Shown here: one piece after another, positions 51,847 to 61,623 of the stretch
How positions within the stretch are numbered: position 1 is the first letter of the stretch
Layout: the number at the start of each line of letters is the position of its first letter
Assembly (NCBI RefSeq): GCF_016862395.1
Contig: NZ_BOMW01000024.1
Location: 1 to 64,000 of the forward strand
DNA from: Actinoplanes siamensis
GTDB lineage: Bacteria; Actinomycetota; Actinomycetes; Mycobacteriales; Micromonosporaceae
Length of the DNA: 64,000 bases
Direction of reading: 5' to 3'
The notes under the pieces: model-generated
What the model was told of the DNA's origin: nothing
The model's database searches: none
Seen by the model: only the letters and a program-made list of their open reading frames with translations
Program-made: the position numbers and the translations under genes

Positions 51847-52806
51847 TCACCGCCGGTTCTTCGGGTCGAGCGCCTCGCGCATGCTCTCGCCGAGCAGGGT
51901 GAAGCCGAGGGCCACCAGGATGATGGCCGCGGCCGGGAAGTAGGCCAGCTCCGGGCGGACCTCGAGGTAGCGGACGCCGTCCACGCCCAGCATCAGGCCC
52001 CACTCGGCCCGGTTGATGTCCGGGTCGCCGAGGCCCAGGAAGGACAGCGCGGCCGCGTCCAGGATCGCGACCGCGAACGTCAGGGTGGCCTGCACGATGA
52101 CCGCGGTGAGCGAGTTCGGCAGCATGTGTCGCGTCACGATGTCCCGTCCCCGCACGCCGAGCGCGCGGGCCGCGAGCACGTGATCGCTCTCCCGCTGCGC
52201 CAGCATCGAGCCGCGGAGCAGCCGGGCGAAGACCGGCACGTTCACCACCGCGACCGCGACGATCACCGTCCACTGGGTCGACTCGCTGGCCAGGGCGACC
52301 AGCGTGATCGCCAGCAGCAGGCTGGGCAGCGCCAGCATGACGTCGGTGATCCGCATGATCAGCACGTCCACCCAGCCGCCGGCGGCGCCGGCGACCGCCC
52401 CGAGCAGCACCCCGGACAGCAGGCCGATGAGCGTGGCCAGGACGCCGACGAAAAGCGTCTGCCGGGCGCCGTAGATCATCCGGGACGCGAAGTCGCGGCC
52501 CAGCGGGTCGCTGCCGAGCGGATGCCCCGCGGTGGCGCCCGGGATCGAGTCGACGGTGAGCCGGCTGGTCAGCTCCGGGAACCGCTGCACCGGATCGTGC
52601 GGCGCCACCAGCGGCGCGAAGATCGCGATGACGAGGAAGAGCAGGATGAGTGCCGCGCCCACGACCGCCGCCGGGTTGCGCCGCAGTCGCCGGCCGGCGT
52701 CGCGGAGCAGGCTGACCCCGCCGGTCCCGGACGTGCGCGCGGTCAGCTCGTCGATGCGGCGGCGCTTGTGCTCGGCCAGCGTCGCGATTCCCCCGGGTCT
52801 GGTCAC
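51847..52806 (-). CDS. Peptide ABC transporter permease (OppC/DppC type)
   Basis: This 319-aa permease has a helical N-terminal extension and six membrane segments: AVVGAALILLFLVIAIFAPLVAP, the DPLGRDFASRMIYGARQTLFVG block, LSGVLLGAVAGAAGGWVDVLIMR, then the EAA loop AARALGVRGRDIVTRHMLPNS. ATG at 52806 overlaps the OppB stop (ATGA-type). Confidence 0.92.
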   Translation of the reverse strand: MTRPGGIATLAEHKRRRIDELTARTSGTGGVSLLRDAGRRLRRNPAAVVGAALILLFLVIAIFAPLVAPHDPVQRFPELTSRLTVDSIPGATAGHPLGSDPLGRDFASRMIYGARQTLFVGVLATLIGLLSGVLLGAVAGAAGGWVDVLIMRITDVMLALPSLLLAITLVALASESTQWTVIVAVAVVNVPVFARLLRGSMLAQRESDHVLAARALGVRGRDIVTRHMLPNSLTAVIVQATLTFAVAILDAAALSFLGLGDPDINRAEWGLMLGVDGVRYLEVRPELAYFPAAAIILVALGFTLLGESMREALDPKNRR

Positions 52807-53810
52807 CGCACACGCACCCTCGGGTCGATGACCGCGTACGACAGGTCGACCAGCAGGTTGACCACGATGAAGACGAAGGCGGCCAGCAGGATCAGCGCCT
52901 GGAGCACCGGATAGTCACGGCTGCCGCTGATCGAGTCGGTGATCAGCGTGCCCAGGCCGCCCCAGTTGTAGACCTTCTCGGTCAGCACCGCGCCGGCCAG
53001 CAGCGCACCGGTCTGCAGGCCGATGGTGGTGACCACCGGCAGCAGCGCGTTGCGCAGCACGTGCCGCCGGCGGATGGTGGCGTCCCGCAGGCCCTTGGCG
53101 TCCGCGGTCCGGATGTAGTCCTCGTCCAGCACGTCAAGCACGCTGGCCCGGGTGATCCGCACGATGATCGCCAGTGGGATCGTCGCCAGCGTGACCGCGG
53201 GCAGCACCAGATGCCAGAGGGCGTCGGCGGAGGCGTCCCACTCCCGGGTCAGCAGCCCGTCCAGCACGAAGAACCCGGTCACGTCGGTGTTGCCGGCCCC
53301 GGTGCTGATCCGCCCGGACGGCGGGAAGACGTGGGCACCCTGGGTCAGCCAGTCCTTGAGCAGGTAGCCGAGGAAGAAGATCGGGATCGAGATGCCGATC
53401 AGGGTGACCACGATGGTCGCGTTGTCCAGCAGCCGGCCGCGATGCCGGGCCGCGAGGTAGCCCAGCGGGATGCCCAGCCCGACAGCGATGACGATCGCCG
53501 CGAGCGCCAGCTCGACGGTCGCCGGGAAGGCGCGGCTGATCACCGCCGTCACCGGCTCGCCGGTACGGATCGAGTTGCCGAGGTCGCCGGTCACCACGTT
53601 GCGCACGAAGCGCCAGTACTGCACCCAGATCGGCTGGTCGTAGCCGAGGGCCCGGATCAGCGTCTCGCGGGTCTGCGGGGTGGCGCGTTCGCCCAGCAAC
53701 GCGTCGACCGGCCCGCCGGGAAGGTTCCGCAGCCAGAAGAAGATCAGGGTCATCAGGGCGATCAGCGTGACGCCCAGCTGGATCAGCCGGCGCAGGACGA
53801 CTCTCACCAT
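52803..53810 (-). CDS. Peptide ABC transporter permease (OppB/DppB type)
   Basis: This 335-aa permease opens VVLRRLIQLGVTLIALMTLIFFWLRNLPGGP and has the family markers FLLLGERATPQTRE-like loop, LDVLDEDYIRTADAKGLRDATIRRRHVLRNALLPV (EAA region, quoted in part) and GGLGTLITDSISGSRDYPVLQALI. ATG at 53810, 69 bp after the binding-protein stop. Confidence 0.92.
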   Translation of the reverse strand: MVRVVLRRLIQLGVTLIALMTLIFFWLRNLPGGPVDALLGERATPQTRETLIRALGYDQPIWVQYWRFVRNVVTGDLGNSIRTGEPVTAVISRAFPATVELALAAIVIAVGLGIPLGYLAARHRGRLLDNATIVVTLIGISIPIFFLGYLLKDWLTQGAHVFPPSGRISTGAGNTDVTGFFVLDGLLTREWDASADALWHLVLPAVTLATIPLAIIVRITRASVLDVLDEDYIRTADAKGLRDATIRRRHVLRNALLPVVTTIGLQTGALLAGAVLTEKVYNWGGLGTLITDSISGSRDYPVLQALILLAAFVFIVVNLLVDLSYAVIDPRVRVR

Positions 53811-53879
53811 GGAACGACGTCTCCCGTCAGGATCGCGCCGCCGCGAGCCCGGACGCCGGGCCGCGGCGGCGCTCGGCGC

Positions 53880-55556
53880 CTACTTGGTGATCGAGACGGT
53901 GTTGAACGTCTCGGCCGTCAGCGGACTCGGCACCAGGCCCTCCACGTTCTTCGTGGTGACCAGGGCCGGCGGGGCGTGCCAGATCGGCACGGCCGGCAGC
54001 CACTTGGCCGCCAGATCGCGGTTGACCTGCTCGAACGCGGCTCGCTTGGCCTGCTGGTCGACGGTGGCGTCGGCCGCGCCGATGGCGGTGAACATCTCGG
54101 TCATCGACTGGTCGCCGAACTCGGGCTTGGGTCGGCCGAAGAACGTGCCGACGAAGTTGCCCGGGTCGTTGTAGTCGCCGGTCCAGCCGAGGATGTGCAA
54201 GTCCTGCTTGCCGAACTGCTGCACGTCGTCCTTGAAGCCGCCGTTCCACGGCCGCGGGACGCCGTTGACCTTGATGCCGGCGGCCTGCAGATCGTTCGCC
54301 AGCACGGTGAAGATCTCCTGCGGGTTCGGCATGTACGGCCGGGACACCTCGGTCGGGTAGTAGAAGTTCAGCGTGAGCCCGGTCGCGCCGGCCTCGGCCA
54401 GCAGCTGCTTGGCCTTCGCCACGTCGTACTCGTACTTCTGCACGTCCGGCGCGTACCCGAGCACGGTGCCGGGCAGGAACTCGTCGGCCACCGCCGAACC
54501 GCCCGGACCCTTGGTCTGCACCAGTTGGGCACGGTTCAGCGCGTACGCGATCGCCTGGCGCACCCGCAGGTCCTTGAGCTTCGGGTTGTTCTTCTGGTTG
54601 ATGCCCAGATAGAGGATGTTGAAGGCGGGCCGTTCGAGCACCTGGTAGCCCTCGGCGGCGAGGGCCTTGCGGTCGGCCGGCGCCGGGAAGTCGATGGCGT
54701 GCACCGCGCCGGCCCGCAGCTCCTGCTTGCGGGTGTTCTCGTCCTTGATGACCTTGATGATCATCTTGTCGACCTTGGCCTTGTCACCCCAGTAGCCGGG
54801 GTTCCGGTTCAGGGTGATCTCGCCGGTCGCCTTGTTCCAGCCGCCGTACGTGAAGGGGCCGGTGCCGGTCGGGTGGTCGGTGGCGAACGCGCTGTACGCG
54901 AAGGAGTCGCCGCTCTGCGTGACCTTGTCGGCGTCGTACTGCTTCATCGCTGCCGGGCTGGCGATGGAGAACGCGGCGAGCGCGAAGGCGCCGGGGAACG
55001 CGCCCTTGTACTTCTTCATCGTCACGACGGCGGTGGCGGCGTCCGGCGCCTTGCAGTTGTCGTAGATGGCGTCCGGGTTGCCGGCGAACCCGCCGAAGAC
55101 GTCGGCGTAGTAGATCATCTGGGACTGGGCGGCCTCGCCCTTCATGTTGTACCAGCGGTCGAAGTTGGCGCAGACCGCCGCGGCGTCCAGCGCGGTGCCG
55201 TCGTGGAAGGTGACCCCCTGGCGCAGCTTGAACGTCCAGACCTTGCCGGTCGGGTCGTTGGACCAGCTCTCCGCCAGGCCGCCGACCAGATCGGCGCTGC
55301 CCGGCCGGTGGGTGACGAGCGTGTCGTACATCTGCCGGATCGGCCGGAACGACTCCCCGTCGTCGTTGAAGATCGGGTCGAAGTTCTTCGGGTCGCCGGC
55401 GCCCGCGAAGATGAAGGTCCCGCCGGTGGCGCCGCCCTTGCCGCCGCCGTCGCGGTCGCTCTCCGCGCAGCCGGCCACGCCGATCGCCACCGCCGTGACG
55501 ACACCGGCGGCGATCACCGTCCGCCGCCGGTACGCCTGCCTCCCTGGTGCACGCAT
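53880..55556 (-). CDS. Peptide ABC transporter substrate-binding lipoprotein (family 5)
   Basis: This 558-aa OppA/DppA-type protein has a lipoprotein signal ending GVAGC and the family markers FDPIFNDDGESFRPIRQMYDTLV, WTFKLRQGVTFHDGTALDA, VDKMIIKVIKDENTRKQELRAGAVHAIDFPAP, DLRVRQAIAYALNRAQLVQ (quoted in parts). It captures peptides outside the cell and is the first gene of the unit oppABCDF. ATG at 55556; a GTG at 55565 is possible. Expression likely starts in the 360-bp gap upstream. Confidence 0.92.
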   Translation of the reverse strand: MRAPGRQAYRRRTVIAAGVVTAVAIGVAGCAESDRDGGGKGGATGGTFIFAGAGDPKNFDPIFNDDGESFRPIRQMYDTLVTHRPGSADLVGGLAESWSNDPTGKVWTFKLRQGVTFHDGTALDAAAVCANFDRWYNMKGEAAQSQMIYYADVFGGFAGNPDAIYDNCKAPDAATAVVTMKKYKGAFPGAFALAAFSIASPAAMKQYDADKVTQSGDSFAYSAFATDHPTGTGPFTYGGWNKATGEITLNRNPGYWGDKAKVDKMIIKVIKDENTRKQELRAGAVHAIDFPAPADRKALAAEGYQVLERPAFNILYLGINQKNNPKLKDLRVRQAIAYALNRAQLVQTKGPGGSAVADEFLPGTVLGYAPDVQKYEYDVAKAKQLLAEAGATGLTLNFYYPTEVSRPYMPNPQEIFTVLANDLQAAGIKVNGVPRPWNGGFKDDVQQFGKQDLHILGWTGDYNDPGNFVGTFFGRPKPEFGDQSMTEMFTAIGAADATVDQQAKRAAFEQVNRDLAAKWLPAVPIWHAPPALVTTKNVEGLVPSPLTAETFNTVSITK

Positions 55557-55913
55557 CCTGTTCACCCCGTCCTGTGGGTACGGACCAAAGCTATGACGGC
55601 TGGTCACCGCTGGCGCGACAATATCCATTTACATTGATCAACACGCGGGGTTGGTATCGGATTGTGTCCTTCGGACTGACCGTTCGCCGCCGGCGGGCCG
55701 GTGCTCCGGCTCACCTGGCGGCTCACGGGCGACGCCACCGCCGGGAGCGCCTTCGCCGGCCCCGCCTGCGGCTCGTGGCAGGCCCGGCAGAAGAACCTGA
55801 CGCTCGACGGCGGCACGCCCGCCACCCGGTGGGTCCCCGCCTCCCGCGGTCCGCGTGGCGCGGGGACCCGGCGCTCCGCGGAGCCCGGCGACGGGCTCCC
55901 GGAGGCCGTGGCG
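55557..55913. other. Intergenic region between two transporter operons
   Basis: No clear gene. A plus-strand frame from 55701 begins like a mature protein (WRLTGDATAGSAFAGPACGSWQARQKNL) but has no signal or family match. GTCCCCGC/GCGGGGAC arms near 55832-55866 may terminate the sugar operon. The opp promoter should lie near 55560-55680. Confidence 0.4.
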
Positions 55914-56918
55914 TCAGCGGCTGCTGAAGGCGGCGTCGAAGGCGGCCGCCGGGGCGTCGAAGAGATTGCGCCGCACGAACTCCAGCGCGGACGGAGCGCC
56001 CACCAGGCGGTCCATCCCGGCGTCCTCCCACTCCACCGAGATCGGGCCCTGGTAGCCGATGGAGTTCAGGGCCCGGAAACAGCGCTCCCAGGGGACGTCG
56101 CCGTGGCCGGTGGAGACGAAGTCCCACCCGCGGCGCAGGTCCGCCCACGCCAGGTGGGAGCCCAGCCGGCCGTTGCGGCCGTCGCCCACCGCCAGCTTCA
56201 CGTCCTTGCAGTCCACGTGATAGATCCGGTCGGCGAACTCCAGGATGAAGCCGGCCGGGTCCAGGTCCTGCCAGACGAAGTGGGACGGGTCCCAGTTCAG
56301 GCCGAACGCCGGGCGGTGGCCGATCGCCTCCAGGGCGCGGCGGGTGGTCCAGTAGTCGTAGGCGATCTCGCTCGGGTGCACCTCGTGGGCGAACCGAACG
56401 CCGACCTCGTCGAAGACGTCCAGGATCGGGTTCCAGCGGTCGGCGAAGTCCTGGTAGCCGGCGTCCACGGCGGCCTGCGAGACCGGCGGGAACATCGCCA
56501 CGTACTTCCAGATCGAGGAGCCGGTGAAGCCGACGACCGTGTCGACGCCCAGGCGGGCTGCCGTACGGGCGGTGTCCTTCATCGCGTCGGCCGCACGCTG
56601 CCGCACGCCCTCCGGGTCGCCGTCACCCCAGACCGGCGCCGGGAGGATGTCCCGGTGGCGCTGGTCGATCGGGTCGTCACAGACCGCCTGGCCGGTCAGG
56701 TGGTTGGAGATGGCGAAGACCCGCAGCCCGTACTTCGCCAGGATCTCGCGGCGGGAGGACACGTAGTCGTCGTCGGTGGCGCCGAGGGAGACGTCCAGGT
56801 GATCGCCCCAGCAGGCGATCTCCAGGCCGTCGTAGCCCCAGCCCGAGGCGAGCGCGCACACCTGGTCGAACGGCAGATCGGCCCACTGGCCGGTGAAGAG
56901 CGTGATCGGGCGGGTCAT
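55914..56918 (-). CDS. Sugar phosphate isomerase/epimerase-family protein (TIM barrel)
   Basis: This 334-aa protein resembles the xylose-isomerase-like TIM-barrel family: [97 protein letters not shown] (quoted in parts). Metal site His/Glu/Asp residues are present. The start at 56918 follows GAGGAGGT and overlaps the upstream stop. It is the last gene of the ROK operon and probably isomerises an oxidised sugar or inositol. Confidence 0.88.
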   Translation of the reverse strand: MTRPITLFTGQWADLPFDQVCALASGWGYDGLEIACWGDHLDVSLGATDDDYVSSRREILAKYGLRVFAISNHLTGQAVCDDPIDQRHRDILPAPVWGDGDPEGVRQRAADAMKDTARTAARLGVDTVVGFTGSSIWKYVAMFPPVSQAAVDAGYQDFADRWNPILDVFDEVGVRFAHEVHPSEIAYDYWTTRRALEAIGHRPAFGLNWDPSHFVWQDLDPAGFILEFADRIYHVDCKDVKLAVGDGRNGRLGSHLAWADLRRGWDFVSTGHGDVPWERCFRALNSIGYQGPISVEWEDAGMDRLVGAPSALEFVRRNLFDAPAAAFDAAFSSR

Positions 56919-58069
56919 CAGACCTCCTCGGCGGATTCGACTGTGGTCCACGACGACGTCTCGGCGGACCGGGACACCGCGTCCAGGACCAGCTGGACCT
57001 GCAGGGCGTCGGCGAACGACGGGGCCGGGTCGGCGCCGGCCGCGATCGCCTGGACCAGGTCGTGGGCCTGGTGGACGAAGGTGTGCTCGTAACCGATCAG
57101 GTGGCCGGGCGGCCACCAGGCGGCCAGATACGGATGTGACGGCTCGGTCACCAGGATGCGGGAGAAGCCCTGCTCCCCGGCCGGCCGCGAGCCGTCGTAG
57201 AAGGCCAGCTCGTTCATCCGCTCGAAGTCGAACACCAGCGTGCCGAGCGAGCCGTTGATCTCCACGCGCAGGGCGTTCTTGCGGCCGGTGGCGAAGCGGC
57301 TCGCCTCGTAGGAGGCCACCACGCCGTCACCGAGCCGGGCCAGGAAGAGGGCGGCGTCGTCGACGGTCACGTCACCCTGGCCGGGGGAGTCCGGCAGCGG
57401 CCGGGAACGGACGAAGGTCTGGGTGAGCGCGCTGACCGAGGTCACCCGCAGGCCGGTGAGGAACTGCGTCAGGTCGACGATGTGCGCGCCGATGTCACCC
57501 AGCGCCCCCGACCCGGCCACCTCCCGGCGCAGGCGCCAGACCAGCGGGAACTGCGGATCCACGATCCAGTCCTGCAGGTAGCAGGCCCGGACGTGGCGGA
57601 TCGTGCCGAGCCGGCCCGCGGCGACCATCTGCCGCATCAGCGCGACGGCGGGGACGCGGCGGTAGTTGAAGCCGCACATCGCCCGTACCCCCGAATCCCG
57701 CGCGGCGTCAGCGGCCGCGACCATCTTGCGGGCCTCGGCCACCGAATTCGCCAGGGGTTTCTCGCAGAGCACGTGCTTGCCGGCGGCCAGCGCCTCGATC
57801 GCGATCTCGGCGTGCACGTCGCCGGGCGCGCAGATGTCGATCAGGTCGACGTCGTCGCGGGCGAGCAGCGTGCGCCAGTCGTCGGTGGACTCCGACCAGC
57901 CGAGCCGGTCGGCCGCGGCGGCCACCGCCGCCGCGGACCGGCCGCTGACCACCTGCATCCGGACCGGCATCGGCAGGTCGTAGACGTGGTTGACGGTGCG
58001 CCACGCCTGCGAGTGCGCGGCCCCCATGAACGCGTAGCCGACCATGCCGACCCGCAGCGGTTGCGACAT
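56918..58069 (-). CDS. Gfo/Idh/MocA-family oxidoreductase
   Basis: This 383-aa dehydrogenase has the Rossmann start [18 protein letters not shown], the cofactor [15 protein letters not shown] motif (residues 95-110, catalytic Lys in CEKP) and a C-terminal alpha/beta domain with [16 protein letters not shown]. Such enzymes oxidise inositols or sugars with NAD(P). ATG at 58069. Between the binding protein and the isomerase, so the three form a pathway after uptake. Confidence 0.9.
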   Translation of the reverse strand: MSQPLRVGMVGYAFMGAAHSQAWRTVNHVYDLPMPVRMQVVSGRSAAAVAAAADRLGWSESTDDWRTLLARDDVDLIDICAPGDVHAEIAIEALAAGKHVLCEKPLANSVAEARKMVAAADAARDSGVRAMCGFNYRRVPAVALMRQMVAAGRLGTIRHVRACYLQDWIVDPQFPLVWRLRREVAGSGALGDIGAHIVDLTQFLTGLRVTSVSALTQTFVRSRPLPDSPGQGDVTVDDAALFLARLGDGVVASYEASRFATGRKNALRVEINGSLGTLVFDFERMNELAFYDGSRPAGEQGFSRILVTEPSHPYLAAWWPPGHLIGYEHTFVHQAHDLVQAIAAGADPAPSFADALQVQLVLDAVSRSAETSSWTTVESAEEV

Positions 58070-58077
58070 GAGCACCC

Positions 58078-59121
58078 CTAGAAGCCGAGCTTCGCGTACT
58101 TCGAAGCGTTGTCCTTGGTGATCGTTTCGGAGGCGAGCGTGATCTCCTTCGGCACCTGCAGCTCGACCAGGTCGGACAGGCCCTTGCCCTGCCCGATCAA
58201 CCGGGCCAGGCTGATCGCCGAGGAGGCCATCGACGGGCTGTAGGTGACCGTCGCCTTCAGCACCGAGTCGTCCCTCGCGATCGCGTCGATGGCCGCCTTG
58301 GACCCGGCGCCGCCGACCATGAAGAACTCACTGCGGTTCGCCTGCTTGATCGCGGCGAGCACGCCGATGCCCTGGTCGTCGTCGTGGTTCCAGAGGGCGT
58401 CCAGCTTCGGCAGGGCCTGCAGCAGGGAGGTGGCGGCGGCCTGGCCGGAGTCCGCGGTGAACTCGGCCGGCCGGCGGTTGGCGACCTTGAAGCCGAACGT
58501 GGCGAGCGCGGCGTTGAATCCGGCGGTACGCTCCTGGGTGAGCTCCAGGGAGTCGATGCCGGGGATCTCGCCGATGACCGGATTGCTGACACCCTTGGCC
58601 TTGAGCTGCTCGCCGATGTACTGGCCGGCGGCCAGGCCCATGCCGTAGTTGTCGCCCTTGATCTGCAGCCGGTAGGCGGCAGCGGACGGGAACGCCCGGT
58701 CCAGGTTGATCACCGGGATGCCGGCCCGCATCGCCTCCAGGCCGGTGGCGTTCAGCTCCTTGCCGTCGTGCGGCAGCATGACGATCACGTTCGGTTTCTG
58801 GGCGATCAGGGTGGACAGCGCCGCCCGCTGCGCCGCGGCGTCCGAGCCGGCCTCGACCGGGCGCAGCTCCACGTCGGAGTACGCGCCGGCCTGCGCCTTG
58901 GCGTTGTTGGTGATGGCCGCGATCCAGCCGTGGTCGGCCGCCGGGGCGGAGAAACCGATGATCACTTTCGGACCGGCGGCGGCGTTCCCGTTGTCGCCGC
59001 CGGTGTCGGTCCTGACCTGCGCGTTGTCGCCGGTGTCGTTGCTGGTGCACGCGGTGAGCGCCAGGCCCGCGCCGGCCGCCGCGGTGCCGAACAGGAGTCG
59101 CCTACGAGTTGTTGCCGACAT
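58078..59121 (-). CDS. Sugar ABC transporter substrate-binding lipoprotein (RbsB/family 2 type)
   Basis: This 347-aa protein has a Tat-type signal (TTRRRLLFGTAAAG) with lipobox LTAC and a periplasmic-binding domain: VIIGFSAPAADHGWIAAITNNAKAQAG, KPNVIVMLPHDGKELNATGLEAMRAGIPVINLDRAF, ALWNHDDDQGIGVLAAIKQ (quoted in parts). The fold fits pentose or inositol binding. Its start overlaps the permease 3' end by 20 bp. Confidence 0.9.
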   Translation of the reverse strand: MSATTRRRLLFGTAAAGAGLALTACTSNDTGDNAQVRTDTGGDNGNAAAGPKVIIGFSAPAADHGWIAAITNNAKAQAGAYSDVELRPVEAGSDAAAQRAALSTLIAQKPNVIVMLPHDGKELNATGLEAMRAGIPVINLDRAFPSAAAYRLQIKGDNYGMGLAAGQYIGEQLKAKGVSNPVIGEIPGIDSLELTQERTAGFNAALATFGFKVANRRPAEFTADSGQAAATSLLQALPKLDALWNHDDDQGIGVLAAIKQANRSEFFMVGGAGSKAAIDAIARDDSVLKATVTYSPSMASSAISLARLIGQGKGLSDLVELQVPKEITLASETITKDNASKYAKLGF

Positions 59122-60121
59122 TTCTCCTCCTGAGGAGGTTGGTGAAGGAGCGGTAGCGGAACTGCTGAAGGAGCACGGCGGCCACGATGATGCCGCCCTT
59201 GACCATGTTCTGGACCTCGGTAGCGAGGTTGTTGATGGCGAACAAATTGGTGATCGTGGAGAACACCAGCACCCCGAAGAGGGCGCCGACGATGGTGCCG
59301 CGACCGCCGGAGAGCAGCGTGCCGCCGATGATCGCCGCGGCGATCGCGTCCAGCTCGTAGAGGTTCGCCATCGCCGCCTGGGCGCTGGTGGCCTGCGAGG
59401 TCAGCATGATCGCGCCGATCCCGCAGCACAGGCCGGAGAGCACGTAGAGCAGCACGGTGTGCCGCTTGACGTTGATCCCGGCCAGCCGGGCCGCCTCCGG
59501 GTTGCCGCCGACCGCGACCGTGCGCCGGCCGAACGTCGTCCGGTTCAGCAGCACCCAGCCGGCCCCGACGACCAGCGCCAGGATCCAGACCAGCAGCGGA
59601 ATGCCGAGCGGCTTGGCGGTGGCCAGGCTGTTGATCGTCTCGTTCGCGGAGACCTGCGTCTGCTTGCCGGAGATCTGCGCGGCCAGGCCGCGGGCGGAGA
59701 CCAGCATCGCGAGGGTAGCGATGAAAGGGACCAGTTTGCCGTACGCGATCAGCACGCCGTTGACCAGACCGACCGCGACCCCCACCACGAGCGCCGTGAA
59801 GATCATCCCGCCGGCGCCGTAGCTCTGGGTCGCCAGCGTGGTCGACCAGACCCCGGCCAGCGCGATGATCGCCCCGACCGACAGGTCGATGCCACCCCCG
59901 ATGATCACGAACGTCATGCCCACCGTGACCACGCCGATCGCGGACGCCTGCTGCAGGATCGTGAGTATGTTGTCGCGCACCCAGGACGGGTCGGAGTAGA
60001 GCTCGGGCCTGGTGACGATCCCGATGACCACCAGGACCAGGAGCACTCCGACCAGGCCGAGGTTGCGGAGCAGGTTGTCGTCGTACTTCGGTGCCTTGGG
60101 AAGCGCCGTCTCGGCGATCAC
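59102..60121 (-). CDS. Sugar ABC transporter permease (RbsC type)
   Basis: This 339-aa permease has eight or more membrane segments with the RbsC motifs IGVVTVGMTFVIIGGGIDLSVGAIIALAG, VAVGLVNGVLIAYGKLVPFIATLAML and AVGGNPEAARLAGINVKR. It ends in a basic tail NLLRRRNVGNNS. GTG at 60121 overlaps the ATPase stop (GTGA). Confidence 0.92.
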   Translation of the reverse strand: MIAETALPKAPKYDDNLLRNLGLVGVLLVLVVIGIVTRPELYSDPSWVRDNILTILQQASAIGVVTVGMTFVIIGGGIDLSVGAIIALAGVWSTTLATQSYGAGGMIFTALVVGVAVGLVNGVLIAYGKLVPFIATLAMLVSARGLAAQISGKQTQVSANETINSLATAKPLGIPLLVWILALVVGAGWVLLNRTTFGRRTVAVGGNPEAARLAGINVKRHTVLLYVLSGLCCGIGAIMLTSQATSAQAAMANLYELDAIAAAIIGGTLLSGGRGTIVGALFGVLVFSTITNLFAINNLATEVQNMVKGGIIVAAVLLQQFRYRSFTNLLRRRNVGNNS

Positions 60122-61623
60122 GCGGCCTCTCCCTCCATCAGCGACCCCGCCATCACGAGGTCCAGCACGGTGTCCTCGTCCAGCTCGCCGGCCGGCGCCT
60201 CGTGGATCAGCCGGCCCTCGCGCATGACCAGCACCCGGTCGGCCAGCCCGAGCACCTCGGGCACCTCGCTGGAGACCAGCAGCACCCCGACGCCGTCCGC
60301 GGCCAGGTCGTGGACCACCTGGTAGAGCTCGGCGCGGGCGCCCACGTCCACGCCCCGGGTGGGCTCGTCGAGCAGCAGCAGCCGGGTGTGGCCCAGCAGC
60401 CAGCGGCCCACCACCACCTTCTGCTGGTTGCCGCCGGACAGGGTGCGCACCGGGCGGTCCACGTCGCGTGGGCGCAGCTCCAGGTTGTCGGCGGTGCGCC
60501 GGGCCGCGGCCCGCTCCCGGCCGGCGGCGGTGAAGCCGGCCCGCGCGAAACCGGTGAACGAGGCCAGTGTCATGTTCTTGAAGACCGGCTCGTCGAGCAG
60601 CAGGGCCTGGCTCTTGCGCTCCTCGGGGGCCATGCCCATGCCGTGCGCGACAGCCTGGCCGACGCCGGTGATGCGCCGGCCGTCGAGGGTGACGGTGCCG
60701 CGGTCCGCGACGCGGGCGCCGAAGATGGTCTCCAGGAGCTCGGAGCGGCCCGACCCCACCAGGCCGGCGATGCCGACGATCTCGCCGGGGCGGACGGTGA
60801 GGCTGACACCGGCGAACTCGCCGGCGCGGCTCAGGTCGCACACCTCCAGCAGGGGCGCGGCGCCGGCTTTGGCCTCGCGGGGCGGGAACACGTACTCGAA
60901 GGCCCGGCCGGTCATCCTGCCGACCAGCTCCCTGGTGGGGGTACGGGCCGGCAGACCGGCCGCCGTGGTGCGGCCGTCCTTGAGCACGGTGACCCGGTCG
61001 CCGATCTCGCGGATCTCGGCGAGGCGGTGCGAGATGTAGACGACGGCGATGCCGTTGGCGGTCAGCTCCCGGATGATCCGGAACAGGTTCGCCACCTCGT
61101 CGTGGGCCAGGACCGCGCTCGGCTCGTCCATCACGATCAGCCTGGCGTCGTGCGACAGCGCGCGGGCCATGCTGACGATCTGCTTTCCGGCCGCCGGCAG
61201 GTCCCTGGTCAGGCGCCCGGGTGGGATCTCCGGATGACCCAGTTCGGTCAGGATGGTCCGGGTCCGGGCGGCCGCGCCGTGGCGGCGGGTGAAGCCGAAC
61301 CGGCTCGGCTCGTGGCCGAGGAAGACGTTCTCCGCCACCGACAGGTCGTCGACCAGGTCCAGCTCCTGGTGGATGGTGGCGATGCCGGCGCGCATCGCGG
61401 CCTGCGGGCTGGCCGGCGCGAAGGGCTCACCCTGCCAGAGGATCTCGCCGGCATCCGCGTGATGGACGCCGGCGAGCACCTTGATCAGCGTCGACTTGCC
61501 GGCGCCGTTCTGCCCCAGCAGGCAGTGCACCTCACCCTCGCGGACCTCCAGGTGCACGCCGTCGAGCGCGCGCACGCCGGGAAAGGTCTTGACCACCTCG
61601 GAGAGCCGCAGGATGGCCGTCAC
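60118..61623 (-). CDS. Sugar ABC transporter ATPase, two domains (RbsA type)
   Basis: This 501-aa protein has two ATPase halves. The first has Walker A GQNGAGKSTL and LIVMDEPSAVLAHDE; its signature region is LPAAGKQIVSMARAL, so the canonical LSGG is altered there. The second has the degenerate loop GLVGSGRSELLE, signature LSGGNQQKVVVGRWL and LLLLDEPTRGVDVGA. This asymmetry is normal for RbsA/MglA. GTG at 61623 overlaps the ROK stop. Confidence 0.93.
   Translation of the reverse strand: MTAILRLSEVVKTFPGVRALDGVHLEVREGEVHCLLGQNGAGKSTLIKVLAGVHHADAGEILWQGEPFAPASPQAAMRAGIATIHQELDLVDDLSVAENVFLGHEPSRFGFTRRHGAAARTRTILTELGHPEIPPGRLTRDLPAAGKQIVSMARALSHDARLIVMDEPSAVLAHDEVANLFRIIRELTANGIAVVYISHRLAEIREIGDRVTVLKDGRTTAAGLPARTPTRELVGRMTGRAFEYVFPPREAKAGAAPLLEVCDLSRAGEFAGVSLTVRPGEIVGIAGLVGSGRSELLETIFGARVADRGTVTLDGRRITGVGQAVAHGMGMAPEERKSQALLLDEPVFKNMTLASFTGFARAGFTAAGRERAAARRTADNLELRPRDVDRPVRTLSGGNQQKVVVGRWLLGHTRLLLLDEPTRGVDVGARAELYQVVHDLAADGVGVLLVSSEVPEVLGLADRVLVMREGRLIHEAPAGELDEDTVLDLVMAGSLMEGEAA

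Noticed and set aside
53061..55637. 858-codon open frame on the plus strand across the opp genes
   Set aside because: Antisense shadow of OppB and OppA; composition is repetitive Arg/Gly/Val without motifs, while the minus-strand frames show complete transporter signatures.
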